From Hyphochytrium catenoides (Eukaryota > Sar > Hyphochytriomycetes > Hyphochytriales > Hyphochytriaceae), in contig FLMG01000120.1 of assembly GCA_900088475.1 (NCBI GenBank), positions 2,593 through 50,167 on the forward strand: 47,575 bases of DNA. The letters run 5' to 3'. The notes beneath the pieces are model-generated. The model searched no databases. It worked only from the letters and a program-made list of their open reading frames with translations, and was not told the origin of the DNA. Positions 34,386-44,402 of this stretch are shown here, one piece after another. The position numbers were made by a program, and so were the translations under genes. Within the stretch, counting starts at the first letter, position 1. The number at the start of each line of letters is the position of its first letter.

Positions 34386-35495
34386 CTAGAGCATGATATG
34401 GGAGGTAGCCTCATAGAGTGCAGCTGCTAACACCCCGCCCATGAGAGGACCTACAAAGGGGATCCAGGCATAATGCCACTCTGATGAACCTTTGTTCGGG
34501 ATAGGAAGGAGCCAATGTGCTAACCGAGGTCCGAAATCTCTCGCTGTATTTGCGGCGTAACCAGTTGGGCCGCCAAGCGCCGCCACGCAGACCGCAACGT
34601 AGATGGCAATGTAGAAGGACACAAATACTCTCTTGTAGATGACGGACCATTCAGCGCTTACAAGTTCTGCGACGTCTTCGCCCGTGTAAACACCCCAGAG
34701 AAGCATCATGGTACCTAGAGTTTCTGTCAAAAGGTTCTGCCACCAGTTGAAGACACTGGGACGAGTAGCGAATGCACTCAGCTTGGCAGATTGATCTCCG
34801 ATTAGCTTTGAGATATAAGCCCATTCTTCTGGTCCTAGCTCAGGATGGTCCTCGTGAAGCTTTTCTAGCAGGTCTCCGTCCGTCATGTTGTACGCGCGCT
34901 TGGGCTTTGCGACCCGCTTGTAGTCCGCTTCAAGGTCACCAACCTCCAAGGTCCCGGAGGCCTCTCTGTAGCTCACACTTTCCCTTCCTCCTTCCTCCTC
35001 CTGGCCGGGAAGCGTAGTGTTTTGCCGTCTAAAGTTAAGCTCACCGGCATTGGGCAAGCCAAAGAATGACACAATGGTTGCTTGCGTCTCTTGCCGTCGC
35101 TCATGAGGTCGGAGATAAGGATCAGTCCAGTGAGGTTGAATGGGCCGTTTGACGGTAAGGTTAAAGTGCCCCAGAGCGTACACCCATGCGGTTACCGCGC
35201 CCAGGAACGCTCCCAATATCTCAGCCGTGCTGAGCACAACGAAGTCAACAAAGTTCGCTCGTCCAAGGACCAGCTTCATCATCATAGAGGCAGGATTCAA
35301 TGCGGCACTGATGTGCGAGAAGCAGAGAAGAGGGAAGAAGAAAGCTAGGCCAAAGAAGAGGGCAATGAAGCCGAAGCCCATCTGGTTACCCTTCGTTTTG
35401 CTTAGAACTTCATTCGCAATGAGAGAGTTACCCATGGCCATCACCCACCACATGCCCACCAGTTCTGCGGCAGCTTTGGTCCACAAAGTGGCCAT
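34386..35495 (-). CDS. Aquaporin / aquaglyceroporin-like channel with loop insertion
   Basis: A MIP-family channel for water or small solutes such as glycerol. The intronless frame gives 369 residues from ATG 35495, against the usual 250-300. The first pore motif is intact (SHISAALNPAS, NPA 67-69). The second reads AANTARDFGPR, with NTA at 316-318 instead of NPA, keeping the selectivity-filter Arg319 and Asp320; this Asp, and the PIPNKGSSEWHYAWIPFVGP stretch, fit the glycerol-facilitator branch. Six or more hydrophobic helices are seen. An extra, charged segment of about 95 residues (about 150-245) sits after ATIVSFFGLP, at the position of the loop before TM4. Sequons occur at N159 and N203. 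Membrane location is unknown. Confidence 0.9.
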   Translation of the reverse strand: MATLWTKAAAELVGMWWVMAMGNSLIANEVLSKTKGNQMGFGFIALFFGLAFFFPLLCFSHISAALNPASMMMKLVLGRANFVDFVVLSTAEILGAFLGAVTAWVYALGHFNLTVKRPIQPHWTDPYLRPHERRQETQATIVSFFGLPNAGELNFRRQNTTLPGQEEEGGRESVSYREASGTLEVGDLEADYKRVAKPKRAYNMTDGDLLEKLHEDHPELGPEEWAYISKLIGDQSAKLSAFATRPSVFNWWQNLLTETLGTMMLLWGVYTGEDVAELVSAEWSVIYKRVFVSFYIAIYVAVCVAALGGPTGYAANTARDFGPRLAHWLLPIPNKGSSEWHYAWIPFVGPLMGGVLAAALYEATSHIML

Positions 35496-38400
35496 CTGAC
35501 GACTTAGCAGGGGTCAATTGTTCGACTGACAAAACAATGTTTCGGTAGGTCAGCAGCAGGGCTGTGCGGTGTTCAACGTCGTTTCCGCGTTATGGTGCTG
35601 TTGATATTAGATTCCAAGCTTGTACTAGAGTCTGCTTGCTCTGCCTAGTGGATGGCAAAAGAGATAATGAAGGAAGTTACCGAACCATTAAGCTGGGGCT
35701 GCGATGGCTTTGACACTCGGCTTTACATTTTATGATGTGTGAATGCAGTGTATAGTCTGGGTACAAGTACAGAGGTAGAGCAAGAGAGATCGAAGGGACA
35801 CAGAGGCGAGATCTGTGAATTGCATGGCCAGCATCCAGTACTTCCTTTGAACCCGAACCGTCCCTGTTGTACAGCGTCCCGTCCTTGTCCACCACATAGT
35901 GAGGACTGGCAGGCCCTGGCAGCAGAGCTACTGCTTCATCGACTGAGTCCTCACACGGTCAGATAACAAAGGGAGGAGAGCATCCATGAGATAGGAAATC
36001 ATGCTGAGGACAAAGCAGGAGCCGACGAGGCAGCGAGGAGCCGGCCAGCCAGCCAGCAGATCGAACAGCTGGAGCTGCCTACGCCCTAAGAAGACCTAAG
36101 ATCCTGCTGCACAGGGGATTATATACATATATAACCTGCAGACATAGATACAGACGGAGTGATGAGACTTCGTGATGATGAAGTGACAGGGCAGTGATAA
36201 GAAAGAGAGAGAGAAAGCAAGACCACTGCGGGAGATAATAAGCCATAGATAATATACGCGATGGAAGGACTGGAGGCGGCGCGGCTGGTGATGGACAGAA
36301 CGGATGATGGAAAGCTTACTTAAACGTTCTAATCGGCACTTTGGTCCTCACGTGGTTCACATGAACTTCTCTTCCTGTTTACGAAGAGGAGAACGACAAG
36401 CGAGAGTGGTGTTAGAAAATACCCAAGCACTAGAAATAGGCTTTAGCCCTTCGTACAAAGCATCTCATAGGCGATGAGCGTCAAACAGGCGAATACAAAC
36501 AAGTAGTCCAGAAAATAGGTCTGGGATCGGGTCGTAACGCACAGAAACCATGCGGGGCATCATGTCAGAAGGTCGGCTTGTCCAAAATAACGAGGGACCT
36601 CCAAAACTGTCCCGAAATTAGTGAGGGCTCCTAGTTGTCTAGGGCTCCCGAAATTAGTCAGTGCTGATTATCCCACACAGACAACACGAGGATGAGACGG
36701 ACAGACAGATGATCACACGAAGTGGTAGATAGTAACAGCAGCAGGAAAGAGAGATCAGCAAACGTGTCCTGCTGCTGTTTGTCATCAAGGAGTCGAGATC
36801 AGCAGAAGAGGCGGCAGGGACTCTAATTGTCAAACCCGCGACGGCGAAGAAAATAGACTACGAGGGTCTCTGTCCCCCGAAGAAGAGCGAAGAAGAAGAA
36901 GGACGACAGGAGGACGGAAGAACGGAGGCTTCTGTGTGCTGTGAAGGTAGTTATAGCGGGGTTGATGATGATGATGAGGCACGGAATCGGCTTCTTCTCT
37001 TCGCTTCATCAACGTTAATAGTCGTCGCAACGAGGGACCACTAGCAGCAGTACCACCAGCAGCAGCAACAATAGAACTTGTTGCCGGCAGTGGTGCTTGT
37101 TGAGAAGGACCTGGGTGTAGGAGAAGAAGAAGGACCTGCCAGATATTCAAGAGTGACGCAGGAGGACGGCAAGCTGGAGATCATAGATATGACGTCTGGT
37201 GACAAAGAAGAAAGGGTTCCTCTATGTTTTAATTATTCCGTTTGAGATAAATATAAACACGGTAATGAAGATATTGAGGAGGTCGAACGAGCTAGACCAC
37301 GTTTTTCTCATCCAATCCCTCTGCTAACAATGATGGCGAGGAGCCAACCACACGAGGATGCATACAAATACGTACCCACCACAGAAACGCCCGGGCAGCT
37401 TGATTAATTGCTTGCAGCTCTCTTCGTAGTGGTCAATTCAAAAATGGCTCATGCGCCGTCTATGAACGAAAAGCTGAACATTGGCAGTCATTTTCTAGAT
37501 TCAGGATAACTCTAGTAGTAGAGAGTAGAGAAATGTCACATGTTCGCCGGGGAGGAAGGGCCTGCAGTGTACACTAATGATGCACCCGCCAAAGGGCTAA
37601 CCGGCGGTCCTTGTTTACGTAAAGGATCCCTTCATTAGTTGTTGTTGGGCCTGTCATCATTGTTGCAAATGGACCGTCCTGACCTCCTTCCCACGAGCAT
37701 AAGCTCTGGCTCGTACACCATAATAGACGACCACTTTTTACATATTATTATCCTGCTGATGATATCAATTATATAATACCGTCTAGCGGCGGACCCTCGG
37801 CCTTACCCTTATGCATCTCTAACTATGCCTTCTTCTTCTTGGGCTTAGAGATAGACAGTTCTGTCTCGGAGGACGACGATGAGGAGAACACTTTGACGCC
37901 GGTGGCCATGTCCCGCGTGGATTGTAGTTACAAGATACCTACAGTCTTACGACGGCAAGTGCAAGAATCGATGGCAAAAAAGGTCTTGATATGTCTCATG
38001 GGAAAGTTGTCGCTAATGTCATGAGCACATCATCAGGGTGTCGGAGTGAAGGGAGGAGAGGAGAGGAAGAAGAGCAACGCTAAGCGTGGCCTACCTCCCC
38101 GCTTACGGCAGCAGATATGACACACACGCCGTTCAGTAATCCGCACGCAGCCTAAAGTCAGATATGTGGTCAGCTTTAGCTGTGTGCTCGGCCCTCCTTC
38201 AGAAAAAATGAAGGGCAGGTGGATGGGTGGGTTGATTCCCTCTCTCTGTAGCCCACTCGGCCGGTCCGTGTGGGCATTTGGCTGGACCATTGTTTCGAGG
38301 AAGTATATGCAGGCGGTGACCGTGGGAGGTGGGTAGGCAGCCGATCTTCGAAAGGTTGTTCTGGAGGGAAAGGGAATGGGGGGCGAGGGGGGGGCGGTGA

Positions 38401-39223
38401 TGGTCTGTGTGTATGTCCTCTCTGCTCGCTCTGTGAGGCGCTGCCGGCCCAGGAGACAAGCAGTAATAAGTGCACTACTAATAACTACCGCCCCCGCCCC
38501 TCTTCTTTCCCTCCTCCTCATCGTCATCCATCTACTTCTTTCCTTTTCCTCCTCCTCTCCTCTCTGTTCATCGTCTATCCATCAGCAGCATCACTTCCCA
38601 CCTAGCTGCCGCCGCGGCCTCTTTCCTGCTCCCACCCCTTCCTCCTCCTTCCTCAGATCTTTGTTTTCTCCATCGTCCATCATCGTCGGCGGAAGAAGGG
38701 GTCCCACCGACGCAGACTTTGCTAGCTTGTTCCTTACTCGAATCCGTCGCAGGGCAGAAAGACAGACAAGAGCCTATACTGCAGCAGTCCGAGGCCTGCG
38801 CTGCCCTTTCTCTGCTGTCCTTTCTCCTTGTTGTCCTTGTCCTCTTTCTCCACAATCCGTTGTTGTTGTCCTCCTCCTCCCATCGCACTCCTTCTTCTTC
38901 CAGTAGACTACCGCCATCATCAATCCTTCTCCTCCCTCCTCGCACGCGCATCTCTGTCAATTTCGGTAACGGACAACGAAGACGAAGCATCATCGTCAAC
39001 ACCGTCAAAAAGGGTTCCTCGGCATATATCTGGAGCGAAAGTGGCCCCGTTCTACTTAGTTCAACCTTTGCCCATCATAAACCCAACAAGAAGTCATTGT
39101 TGGAGGTGTTAGTAGGATCTGGTCAACCCTTCTCTGCTCTCAGCCCACCAAAGCTGATCACTTGCAGAAGCAGCTCCATATATCTAGCGAGTAAGAAGGG
39201 TCCCACCCCTAATTCAAGAACTG
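35496..39223. other. Gene-poor 3.7 kb
   Basis: No gene with a recognisable domain. Three things stand out: a protein-like minus-strand frame at about 35700-35945 (residues reading YVVDKDGTLYNRDGSG), a short duplicated motif around CCCGAAATTAGT at about 36612-36658, and a small minus-strand frame at about 37825-37910 ending PKKKKA-stop. From 38500 to 38950 the plus strand is strongly pyrimidine-rich. The last few hundred bases are the likely promoter and leader of the methyltransferase gene. Confidence 0.4.
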
Positions 39224-40621
39224 ATGGGTTGGCCAAGGCAGAGCAGCACCACCAACCAGGCGCCTATCGTGTCCGCGTCGTCGTATGGCGTGCTCCTACT
39301 ATTGCTCCTAGCCACCACCGGAAGCCTTCCTCTAGAGTCGGTGGTGGCAGATGGCGCTGTTGCGGCAGTCCAGCGTGTTGTCTCTCCCCCTGCTGCCCAG
39401 CAGGCTGGGTTGAATACTCCTTCGGCCACTCGCAAGGTGGTAGAGGGACATGACAAGAGTGCGGGTGTCCGTAAGGCAGGATTTATTACAAACGAGTCTA
39501 GAAACGCTTCTGCACTCCGGACTTCCGAAGAGTACCATGATCGGCCGACAACATGCAACGCAACGGTGTCAGGCGGCTGTGCAGAGATTCAGGATCTTCC
39601 TATTACTACCAGCAGCGACAGGGCGAGTCACGCAGAATATCCTTTATCATCAGTAACCCCTTATGAGTTCTCCAGCGACTGGTTCTCAAGTAATATTCCG
39701 ATCTGGAGCCAACTTCTTAAGCCCTTTCGTGGCGCTCCAGTGACCTTTATGGAAATTGGAAGCTTTGAGGGTCGTAGCGCCACTTGGCTGCTAGACAACA
39801 TCCTCACCCACCCAGAAGCCAGACTCTTCTGTGTGGATCCGTTCCTTCCGTCCTTTGGATTCACAGCTGTGGCAGCAGACATGGAGCGGACGTATCACCG
39901 CTTCCGCCGGAACATGCGTCGCCATGAGGGCAAGTATTCGCTCTTGAAGGGATACAGCCACGATGTCTTAAAGTTACCGGAGGTTTCCGCGATGAAGTTT
40001 GACTTCTTCTACATCGATGGCAACCATTTCCCACAGATGGCACTAGAAGACGCTGTGCTCGCATTCAGGCTTCTGAAGGATGGCGGAGTCATGGTCTTCG
40101 ATGACTATAAGTGGGTTGGCGCCAAGGGGGATTACTCTCCTAAGTCAGGCATCGATGCCTTTGTGTACGCCTACCGTCCCCTCATAGATGTCCTCTTCAG
40201 TGACTACCAGTACATTATCAAGAAGAAGCCCCTAATGGAGCTTGCTCCGGCTTTCTTTGCTCATGAAGCCTCAATGAGGATCGCAGAGGCAGAGAGGAAG
40301 CTAGAGAAGAAACCCTCCCTGACTGGGGAGGAGGAGCTGAAGGCTTTGAGACTGCACTACGCAGTGGAACTAAACGCCATCAAGAAGCCTCAGGTAGCCA
40401 TTGTGCAAGCGGACAAGGTCCTCGAGAAAGATAAAGCAAACGCAATGGCATACCGCAATAAGGTGCACTCTTATCTTTTGCTCGGTGAAAGACAGGCGGC
40501 GTTAGACACACTGGCCCTGGCGGGAGAAAGTCTCGGAAGTCACCGCTTCGAGGCTGAGCTGGGGGCTGTGAAGCAGGCTATTCTCTCTTCTTCTGCTCCC
40601 ACGTCCCAGCCGAAGACATAG
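39224..40621 (+). CDS. Signal-anchored class I SAM methyltransferase with C-terminal helical (TPR-like) tail
   Basis: The intronless frame encodes 465 residues. A hydrophobic stretch at about 22-32 (GVLLLLLLA) behind a short basic N-terminus suggests a signal peptide or signal anchor. Residues 90-130 form a Ser/Thr-rich stem with sequons (N90, N94, N112). The methyltransferase core (Methyltransf_24 type) shows motif I FMEIGSFEGRSATWLL (175-190), the acidic residue in CVDPF (D205), DFFYIDGNH (260-268) and DGGVMVFDDYKW (286-297), a layout common in sugar or small-molecule O-methyltransferases. Residues about 355-460 are helical with two TPR-like units (AVELNAIKKPQVAIVQADKV; AYRNKVHSYLLLGERQAALD). 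Substrate is unknown; a role in the secretory pathway or cell surface is inferred from the leader. Confidence 0.8.
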   Translation: MGWPRQSSTTNQAPIVSASSYGVLLLLLLATTGSLPLESVVADGAVAAVQRVVSPPAAQQAGLNTPSATRKVVEGHDKSAGVRKAGFITNESRNASALRTSEEYHDRPTTCNATVSGGCAEIQDLPITTSSDRASHAEYPLSSVTPYEFSSDWFSSNIPIWSQLLKPFRGAPVTFMEIGSFEGRSATWLLDNILTHPEARLFCVDPFLPSFGFTAVAADMERTYHRFRRNMRRHEGKYSLLKGYSHDVLKLPEVSAMKFDFFYIDGNHFPQMALEDAVLAFRLLKDGGVMVFDDYKWVGAKGDYSPKSGIDAFVYAYRPLIDVLFSDYQYIIKKKPLMELAPAFFAHEASMRIAEAERKLEKKPSLTGEEELKALRLHYAVELNAIKKPQVAIVQADKVLEKDKANAMAYRNKVHSYLLLGERQAALDTLALAGESLGSHRFEAELGAVKQAILSSSAPTSQPKT

Positions 40622-42410
40622 TCTGGTAGCATTCTGGCACCTCCACTCTTATCCTCCATGCATTCTCTTCTTCTTCTTTTAGCAGAAGCTAATCCATGAT
40701 TATATAAGAATATTTTGGCAAGAATAGGTCACACGAGATCACTCTCCCTCTTGACCTAATACGTCTACCGTGGCACATCACAGCGTCCTTATTATTAGCT
40801 GCGGGTTCGATTGCTTGATCTTCAGTTATAGCAAGCTAAGACAAGACGACGGAAAGGTAGCAGACTCTCATGTCCACGTGGAGTTCATGGAATATAGTGG
40901 GACAATAGCTAGGATGATGCCGGTGGTGCGGCTAGATGTGGACCTTAGCTCTGAAGAAAAAGTCTCAGGGTACTCTAACTCTTCTTCCTCTTGGAGTCTC
41001 TGTGCTACTAGGCGTGTCCTTTATCTCCTTAAGGAGCCGCCGGACCTCGCTTGATCTGAAGCACCTGCTTAAATCCAAGTGCTTGCAATACCTTTAGAGG
41101 AGATGCTTTCGTACTCCTTACTAGAACCGCTACTAGCTGTGGTTATCCTTATTGCCCCTGTCATCCTAGAGAAGAGACTCTCCTCCGTCAAGCCACCTAC
41201 ACTCTACCTTCACGTTCACGAAACCTTCCCCTCGTCCGTCACAAATCTTTGCCACTTGCTGCACTGCTGAAGAAAGGGCAACTCAATCGTCCTCTCCCCT
41301 TGGCTGTATGGCATCCCTTGAACGGCCCACCGAAGGCCTTCTCCCTTGAAATATCTCTTCCTCTGCGAATCTTCCTCTGCCTGTCTAAGAGAAGCTCCGT
41401 AGCCTTATTACTGCCAAGACCATTTATGATGACTGATGAACTGATGAGCTGATGAGGAAGGAAGGTTCCAGCTCCAGTGCTGGTGCACGCATTGACCGGC
41501 TCCATCCCAAGTCTTCTCAGTTGCTTTGCCTCTCCAAAAGTCATAGAGCCGTCCATCATTCGGAAGCCATGGTTATTGTTAGAGAGTATCCTGCTATTGC
41601 CACCCGCTGTACTGGTCATGTAGCCGACGTCTACCCCCTACTATCTACAGTATAATAGCTCAGTGACGGAAAGGTAAACCTCTGTTTAGTAGGGGACAGG
41701 TCCCCTAAGATGCCTTAAATAGACTTTTCTAATCCGCTTAATAATCATCTTAGCCTCCCAACTTGTATAGAAAGGCCATGAAATAGTCCCCCAAGGAAAG
41801 AATAAATTGGGTCTCAATGCAACGGTTTGCTGTGATATTTTCCCTGTCCAACCCCCTCCCCGCACATCCGCCGCCCCCGCAGTGCATCTTCATGCTGATG
41901 CAACTTCATCTTTCCTAATCCTTCGCCGCCCGGAGCGCGGCGCGGTTGCCTCTCAACTCCCAACCTCCATCGCCCAAACTTTTTTGCTTTCCCTGTTGCT
42001 GTCTGCCCTGCCCTCCTGACCTGCCTCTCTCGCTGCTCCTGCCCTTCCTCCCGTTCCCTTTCCTGGCGGTCCGTCATGCTTCCCGCTCTTTGCCCTGCTT
42101 GTTGATGAGTTGATGGACAAGCCGCGCTGCCCATGGACCGCAGGGAGCAGTGAGCAGTGAGCAGTGAGCAGTGAGCAGTGAGCAGTGAGCGGTGAGCAGT
42201 GAGCAGTGAGCAGTGAGCAGTGAGCAGTGAGCAGTGAGCAGTGAGCAGTGAGCAGTGAGCAGTGAGCAGTGAGCAGTGAGAGAAGAGAACTCGGACCAGC
42301 GGCAGCTTTGCAAGGCATTAGCGCATCAGGCGGCTGTGAAGCTTTATAGTCAGAATCGCCCTTTAACGGTGGTGTCCTTTGGCCCTGGCCACTTGCTGAG
42401 GAATAACAAG
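40622..42410. other. Gene-poor 1.8 kb upstream of the repeat-protein gene
   Basis: No defended gene. A 126-residue minus-strand ATG frame (41239-41619) has reasonable composition but no known domain and overlaps a plus-strand frame. The 7-bp minisatellite described separately lies in the last 300 bp, so it sits in the promoter or 5' leader of the next gene. Confidence 0.4.
42145..42280. repeat. 7-bp minisatellite (GCAGTGA)n, about 19 copies
   Basis: The unit GCAGTGA repeats head-to-tail for about 135 bp with one variant (GCGGTGA near 42189). Seven-base units read through in all frames; on the minus strand they give a repeating LLTAHCS peptide, which is an artefact of the repeat. It ends about 130 bp before the start codon at 42411. 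Confidence 0.97.
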
Positions 42411-44124
42411 ATGACCACCGCGCTACCGCCATCCACCTCCTTCCCTCCGGCTCCCCCGCCAATGAATCGGCAAGGTGAGGAGAGCTGCTCAGCCTCTTGT
42501 TAACCGTGTTATTGGGTGGCGTTGGTGTCTTACTGCCCCCTCTTCTGTGGCTACAGATGACGAGTTTGACAGCCTCATCTTTGGCAAGGCTGAGAATGGA
42601 AAGCCGAACAGTGGCAATGGGAAGGTCGAGTCTCCCTCCGGCTCCCCTCCTCCAAATGGAACGCGATCCTAGTAAGTTTTACTCATGGTCATTGCTTGAG
42701 CGCATTGTCGTGACGGACATCCTCCCTCTCTAGTGATGTGCCTGAGGATCGGTTCGTGGATGCCATCGGCCCTGTGACTCCTGCTGGTCCTGGCAAGCCG
42801 TCCACTCCGCGACGTGAGACAGAGAGCATGCTCTCTAACTCTACCTTATCAGACTCCAAGGTAAATGCAGAACTTACTTGCTCGCCTAAAATCTGTCTAA
42901 TGACTAGCCACTTGCTTGGTTTATCTCCAGCAGAGCGAAGTGCTTGATCCAGAGGAGAAGCCAAAAAGCTCTATCGCCAATGTTCTTCCCGTAGACAAGC
43001 TAAAGAATGGCGCAGCCAGCGCGGCAATGTGAGTTGCCCTGCTTCTGGGTCTCTCGGAGTGAACTTTCCTTCTCCCTATCTTGTGTGGCTTGCTCAGCCG
43101 CAAGTGGACAGAGCACACTGCCTCTCTTATCCTCCGTACCGCTTTAATCCGCGATGATCCATTGTCCATTCTCTTTGCATGAACCTCCATCGCTCTCTGC
43201 GCGTCCCTGTCTGATGGTGGCCTTCGTCAACTTCCCTGCAGTGTCATGCGGATGGGCTTTCTCAAAGCGCAATCTGCTTCTGTGACGGCGTGGTCGAAGG
43301 TAAAGGAGACTGAGGCCTTCAAGGTTACCAGCCAGACGGCGAGCCAGACAGCCACCAAAGTAAAGAGCACTGACGCCTTCAAGATGGTGCGCGAAACACT
43401 TAGGATCCCTTCCTTTCTCTTGCCTAGGCGCCCAAAGCTCTCAGTGTTACTGTCGCTTGGACTGCCACTGGGCTCTTATATCTATTCCGCATCCTTGTGG
43501 TTTGCTCTCTGTTCTATCTGCCGTCTTTCACTGCGGTTGCCGCGCGAGTACATTTGACTTCTTCTTGCTTCCTCGGACCTTTCTTTGACACTCTTCGTTG
43601 CCAGGCAAGTCAAACCACTGCAGTGGCTCTCGAGAAAACAAAGCAAAATGCGGTTTTCGCTGGGGAGAAGGCCCGACAGGGCGCCGCTGCGGCTCAAGAG
43701 AAGCTCGCACCCATCGCCGCCATGGTCAGCCAATGTTTGGATCAATCTAAAGATGGTCTTGAGGCCTGTAATTCGCTCATTTCTTATTCTCTAACCTTTC
43801 CTGCGGTTGTATATTTATGTGTCTTCCAGGCGACGCGAAACGCTGCTGTTGGACTAGAAATGGCCAAGGTGAGCTGCCTCTTGAGTCATAGAAAGGAGAA
43901 ACAAGGAAAGACGGGGCGAAGGGAAACTGGCAGATACGGAGGAGATAAGAGCAGCCCGACAGTCAAAAGCTGAAGGCCGTTTCCCTCTTCCTAACACCCT
44001 ATTTCAGGCCTCTGCTGCTGCAGGAGTGCAGACCGCGAAGAAGAAAGTCGCTGAAGTCCAGAAAAGAAGATCGTCCAGTAACCCTCCGGCCCCCACCAGC
44101 AGCTCCGGCAGCGATCCTTTATAA
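42411..44124 (+). CDS. Ala/Thr/Lys-rich helical-repeat protein, unknown function
   Basis: Exons: 42411-42474, 42557-42671, 42734-42860, 42931-43028, 43242-43386, 43605-43724, 43830-43868, 44008-44124; all in phase, 274 residues. The first 135 residues are Pro/Ser/Gly-rich and look disordered, with one acidic patch (DDEFDSLIFGKAE). From MGFLKAQSASVTAW on, the protein is one long Ala/Thr/Lys-rich helix with roughly 11-residue periodicity (KVKETEAFKVTSQTASQTATK, EKTKQNAVFAGEKARQGAAA, ATRNAAVGLEMAK). This pattern is shared by lipid-surface amphipathic helices (perilipins, synucleins) and LEA proteins. No family is recognised. Exon 6 could end differently (a weak GTCAGC donor is used in this model). 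It converges on PGK, 278 bp apart. Confidence 0.7.
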
Positions 44125-44402
44125 AGCATCTTCACTACTCCTCTCCTCCTCCTCCCCTATCTTTCTCCTTCTTCTTGAGCCATTGTCGCTTTTGAAAGGT
44201 CTCTCCCAACTTTTAGCAACCCTAGCAGCAGTCACATAGCAATCCTCCCCACAAGTTTAGCGCATCTGAGAAGGTCCTCCGGGACTGGTGTGCGTCTACT
44301 TTATTTAAGAACTTTATAATGTCTTTCCACATTTTCTCTTCCCGTCCCGGACCGGCACTTCTTCCGCGTCATAGACCGCCTTTCTGTTAGCTCCCTGGCC
44401 TC

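Noticed and set aside
38033-39008. Several overlapping frames of 85-175 codons on both strands
   Set aside because: The region is strongly pyrimidine-rich on one strand, which removes stops; no domain, splice structure or consistent start.
40795-40835. Possible tRNA T-arm (GGTTCGATT)
   Set aside because: The flanking bases do not pair as a T-stem and no cloverleaf can be built around it.
42145-42280. Resemblance of GAGCAGTGAGC repeats to immunoglobulin switch-region repeats or telomeric repeats
   Set aside because: Similarity is superficial; the organism is not a vertebrate and the block is internal and only about 135 bp.
42074-42462. Minus-strand frame encoding a repeated LLTAHCS peptide
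   Set aside because: It is the 7-bp minisatellite read in frame; no domain and no start context.
43305-43350. GTAAAGGAG at 43301 as an intron donor in the helical-repeat gene
   Set aside because: The frame continues with the same helical repeat (KVKETEAFKVTSQT), so the exon is taken to run to 43386.
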